DNA from: Varroa destructor
Lineage: Eukaryota > Arthropoda > Arachnida > Mesostigmata > Varroidae
Reading direction: 5' to 3'
Length of the DNA stretch: 64,000 nt
Assembly (NCBI RefSeq): GCF_002443255.2
Contig: NW_019211460.1
Location: 25,588,882 to 25,652,881 of the forward strand
This document shows positions 62,396-64,000 of the stretch, in pieces; within the stretch, counting starts at the first letter, position 1; each line of letters begins with the position of its first letter. The notes below the pieces were generated by a model. The model was not told where the DNA came from. It saw only the letters and a program-made list of their open reading frames with translations, and searched no databases. A program made the translations under genes and the position numbers.

Positions 62396-62683
62396 ATGGG
62401 ACCACGCTTAAGCCTGCTACACATTTTGCAAAGTATCTTGGCCGAGTCCGCTTGGAACCGCATGCTTTCGACGACTTTGGAGTCTGAACGTCTGGCTGTC
62501 TGGCATCGATTCAGGATCATGCAGCTTCTGCCATATATTCGAATGTTCGCGTACGACGATGGCGCTGACTGCCTTTACCGATCTATCGTCGTAATCTCAA
62601 GAACCGATTGGATCCACTTCTCTGATCGGGTGCTATGCAGTCGCCAAGCGCACTGTGAACCCAATGTTGGCGAAAATCAATGA
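62396..62683 (+). CDS. ATG-initiated 95-codon frame after a strong acceptor, doubtful
   Basis: ATG at 62396 (G at -3 and +4) opens 95 codons to TGA at 62681-62683. A pyrimidine-rich AG at 62338 lies 57 bases upstream and could end a 5' untranslated intron. The peptide starts MGPRLSLLHILQSILAESAW and has a middle section FAYDDGADCLYRSIVVISRT. G is evenly spread over codon positions (about 24, 22, 22), which does not favour coding. The minus-strand candidate at 62633-62959 overlaps its last 51 bases and is better supported. No domain is recognised. Confidence 0.15.
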   Translation: MGPRLSLLHILQSILAESAWNRMLSTTLESERLAVWHRFRIMQLLPYIRMFAYDDGADCLYRSIVVISRTDWIHFSDRVLCSRQAHCEPNVGENQ

Positions 62684-62959
62684 AGTTCCACGAGCGGTTT
62701 CAATGCCGACATTGCTTTGCAAACAATTTGTTGTTTCTGTTGCCTCACTAAAATGATCAACATCAGAAATAGCTGCTGCCGCCACGACCGCGCCCGCATT
62801 ATTGCTGCTTCTGCTGTTGCCATGCGCTAACGGTTCGGTATTATCGACTGGTCGTTCAGAGATAGTTGGCAGTTCTAACGACAATGATGATGGCGATGAT
62901 AAGGGCTGAATTTCGATGATTTTGAATGGGGTTACCCTCCCCCCACCCCCACCCCCATC
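62633..62959 (-). CDS. candidate minus-strand terminal exon, unrecognised protein
   Basis: The minus-strand frame is open from 62959 to TAG at 62633-62635, 108 codons. The in-frame stop directly upstream is itself the TAG of an acceptor-like string (CTCCAATTGTAG), so an exon could begin exactly at 62959. It starts with a Gly run encoded by a G-rich tract. It continues as a Ser/Pro-rich and then acidic, Ala/Asn/Thr-rich chain (FKIIEIQPLSSPSSLSLELP, NAGAVVAAAAISDVDHFSEA) and ends FANIGFTVRLATA. Over the last 83 codons G is in about 32, 14 and 16 codons at positions 1, 2 and 3, and about 70% of codons begin with a purine. It reads like a disordered linker of a regulatory protein, but I recognise no family. 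Confidence 0.28.
   Translation of the reverse strand, partial: DGGGGGGRVTPFKIIEIQPLSSPSSLSLELPTISERPVDNTEPLAHGNSRSSNNAGAVVAAAAISDVDHFSEATETTNCLQSNVGIETARGTSLIFANIGFTVRLATA
62935..62956 (-). other. G-quadruplex-type motif (minus strand)
   Basis: On the minus strand, runs of 5, 5, 6 and 3 G are separated by single bases, a near-ideal G4 motif. On the plus strand it reads as C-runs. It falls at the 5' end of the candidate minus-strand exon. Confidence 0.8.
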
Positions 62960-64000
62960 CTACAATTGGAGTCTGAGCGCCACTCCACGAAAGGCCCTGT
63001 CTCCAGCACCTCGAGCCTCACCACCCACCGCCGGAACTCTCGCCCTACTCGGTCACGGTTCCAGTGGGAGGCGCATGCGAGAGACCTATGCACACACCAC
63101 ACCTCCCCCATAGACTCCCCAACGCAGCTGAAGCTCCTGCACAGTCAGCGCGTTTGCCCACCTTCTTTCGCAGCAGTCGCTGAAGTACTCGTTCGCAGTA
63201 CTCGCTGATCTCATGCTCCGACCGCGCAGAAATGGCCCCTCTGCTAAGGCTTTTCCGCTCGCCCGTTCACCAATGGCTCCATCTGGAATCCAGTTGAGTT
63301 TTGTGCCACTACGTGGAATGCATTTGACTCTGACATGTGAACACCCTGCGTTTGGAAAATAGCAGATGTCGCAACGTTTTACCTATTGGAAGCTCTACTA
63401 GATGTTCGTTCGGTTTGATAGTCGTTCTACGCTACCGCTAGATGACAGGCACATCATCAACAAGAGATTGCGGAATTTATAGATGGGCTCATCATAAACA
63501 TGTACAGAAAGGAAATTAAAATGATCGTATTGCGTAGCGATTTGTATTCAATGAATTGCTGCAACACACAACCCGATTTATTATCTAATCATGTACGCAG
63601 GCAATAAATGGCATCCATAGAAGAGAAACAATCGGCGCCTTTTCTCCAAGTTCATTTATTGTTGCCCTAACCTGTTTTCCCAACCCAATTTTTCGTTTAG
63701 ATGTGATATCATTGCGGAACAGTTTATTTAGTTTACTTTTTTGCAGCCTTATCTTGAATTTTTACATTACACATAGTTTGAAACGTATAGTTACGCTATT
63801 AGAGATTCCCAAAACAATGAGCATGCAATAAATTCCCATGTTCTCTTTGATTAAACAGTGGGCATGTGATCTGGGCCGGTTGTTGTTCGCAACGAGACTA
63901 TAATCTTGGATTTGAGAAAAGCTTAATTAGAAATAGAAAAATACTAGCGATTGAGAGCGTATGTCTATACGGACCTACAGAGAACCGCTAGGTTGATGGC
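62960..64000. other. GC-rich then AT-rich non-coding DNA
   Basis: Up to about 63.3 kb the plus strand is C-rich with overlapping short frames that have no codon bias. From 63.3 kb to the end the DNA is AT-rich, with two AATAAA words near 63604 and 63827 and no associated frame. Confidence 0.5.

Noticed and set aside
1..64000. Prokaryotic genes, operons, CRISPR array or phage cluster
   Set aside because: No long adjacent frames, no Shine-Dalgarno-led starts, no regularly spaced repeats; base composition and microsatellites are eukaryotic in character.

Overview
This is eukaryotic, most probably invertebrate nuclear DNA; I cannot name the species. No frame exceeds about 230 codons, there are no operon-like gene runs, Shine-Dalgarno-led genes or CRISPR arrays, and simple-sequence repeats are scattered throughout. 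CpG is common everywhere, which argues against a heavily methylated vertebrate genome. An arthropod with large introns or intergenic spacers (for example a mite or insect) would fit, but this is inference.

The window is a mosaic. A visibly AT-rich background is interrupted by richer-GC islands of about 0.4-1.7 kb, near 1.2-1.6, 3.2-4.1, 6.3-7.0, 9.0-10.0, 11.3-13.0, 25.6-28.1, 30.5-32.1, 33.1-35.9, 38.1-38.8, 40.7-42.0, 43.0-43.5, 46.7-47.7, 49.4-51.1, 54.5-55.0, 57.5-58.0, 60.3-61.0 and 62.4-63.3 kb. The stretch from 13 to 25.6 kb is almost wholly AT-rich. Several islands carry strong purine or pyrimidine strand bias, as regulatory or untranslated DNA often does.

No gene is recognised with confidence. 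I identify no known protein domain, rRNA, snRNA or intact tRNA, and no complete transposable element. The open-frame lengths are close to what chance gives for this base composition. I therefore read the longer frames for codon structure, mainly by hand counts of G in codon positions 1, 2 and 3, and for splice-site context. The best candidates are a possible two-exon coding end at 31610-32097 (+), an exon-like frame at 54668-54964 (+), one at 62633-62959 (-), an ATG-initiated 93-residue frame at 25665-25946 (+) and a frame ending at 3727 (+). Weaker ones are listed with low confidence. They lie on both strands and nothing shows that they belong to one gene, so no pathway can be inferred.

Well-supported non-coding features are microsatellites (AG at 29.1 kb; AT at 36.9, 52.2 and 59.9 kb; several trinucleotide runs), a 17-bp tandem repeat at 48.25 kb, a 15-G run at 25.65 kb, a C-rich G-quadruplex-type run at 62.94 kb and several perfect or near-perfect hairpins. 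The most improbable by chance is a 19-bp stem with a 4-nt loop at 46507-46548.
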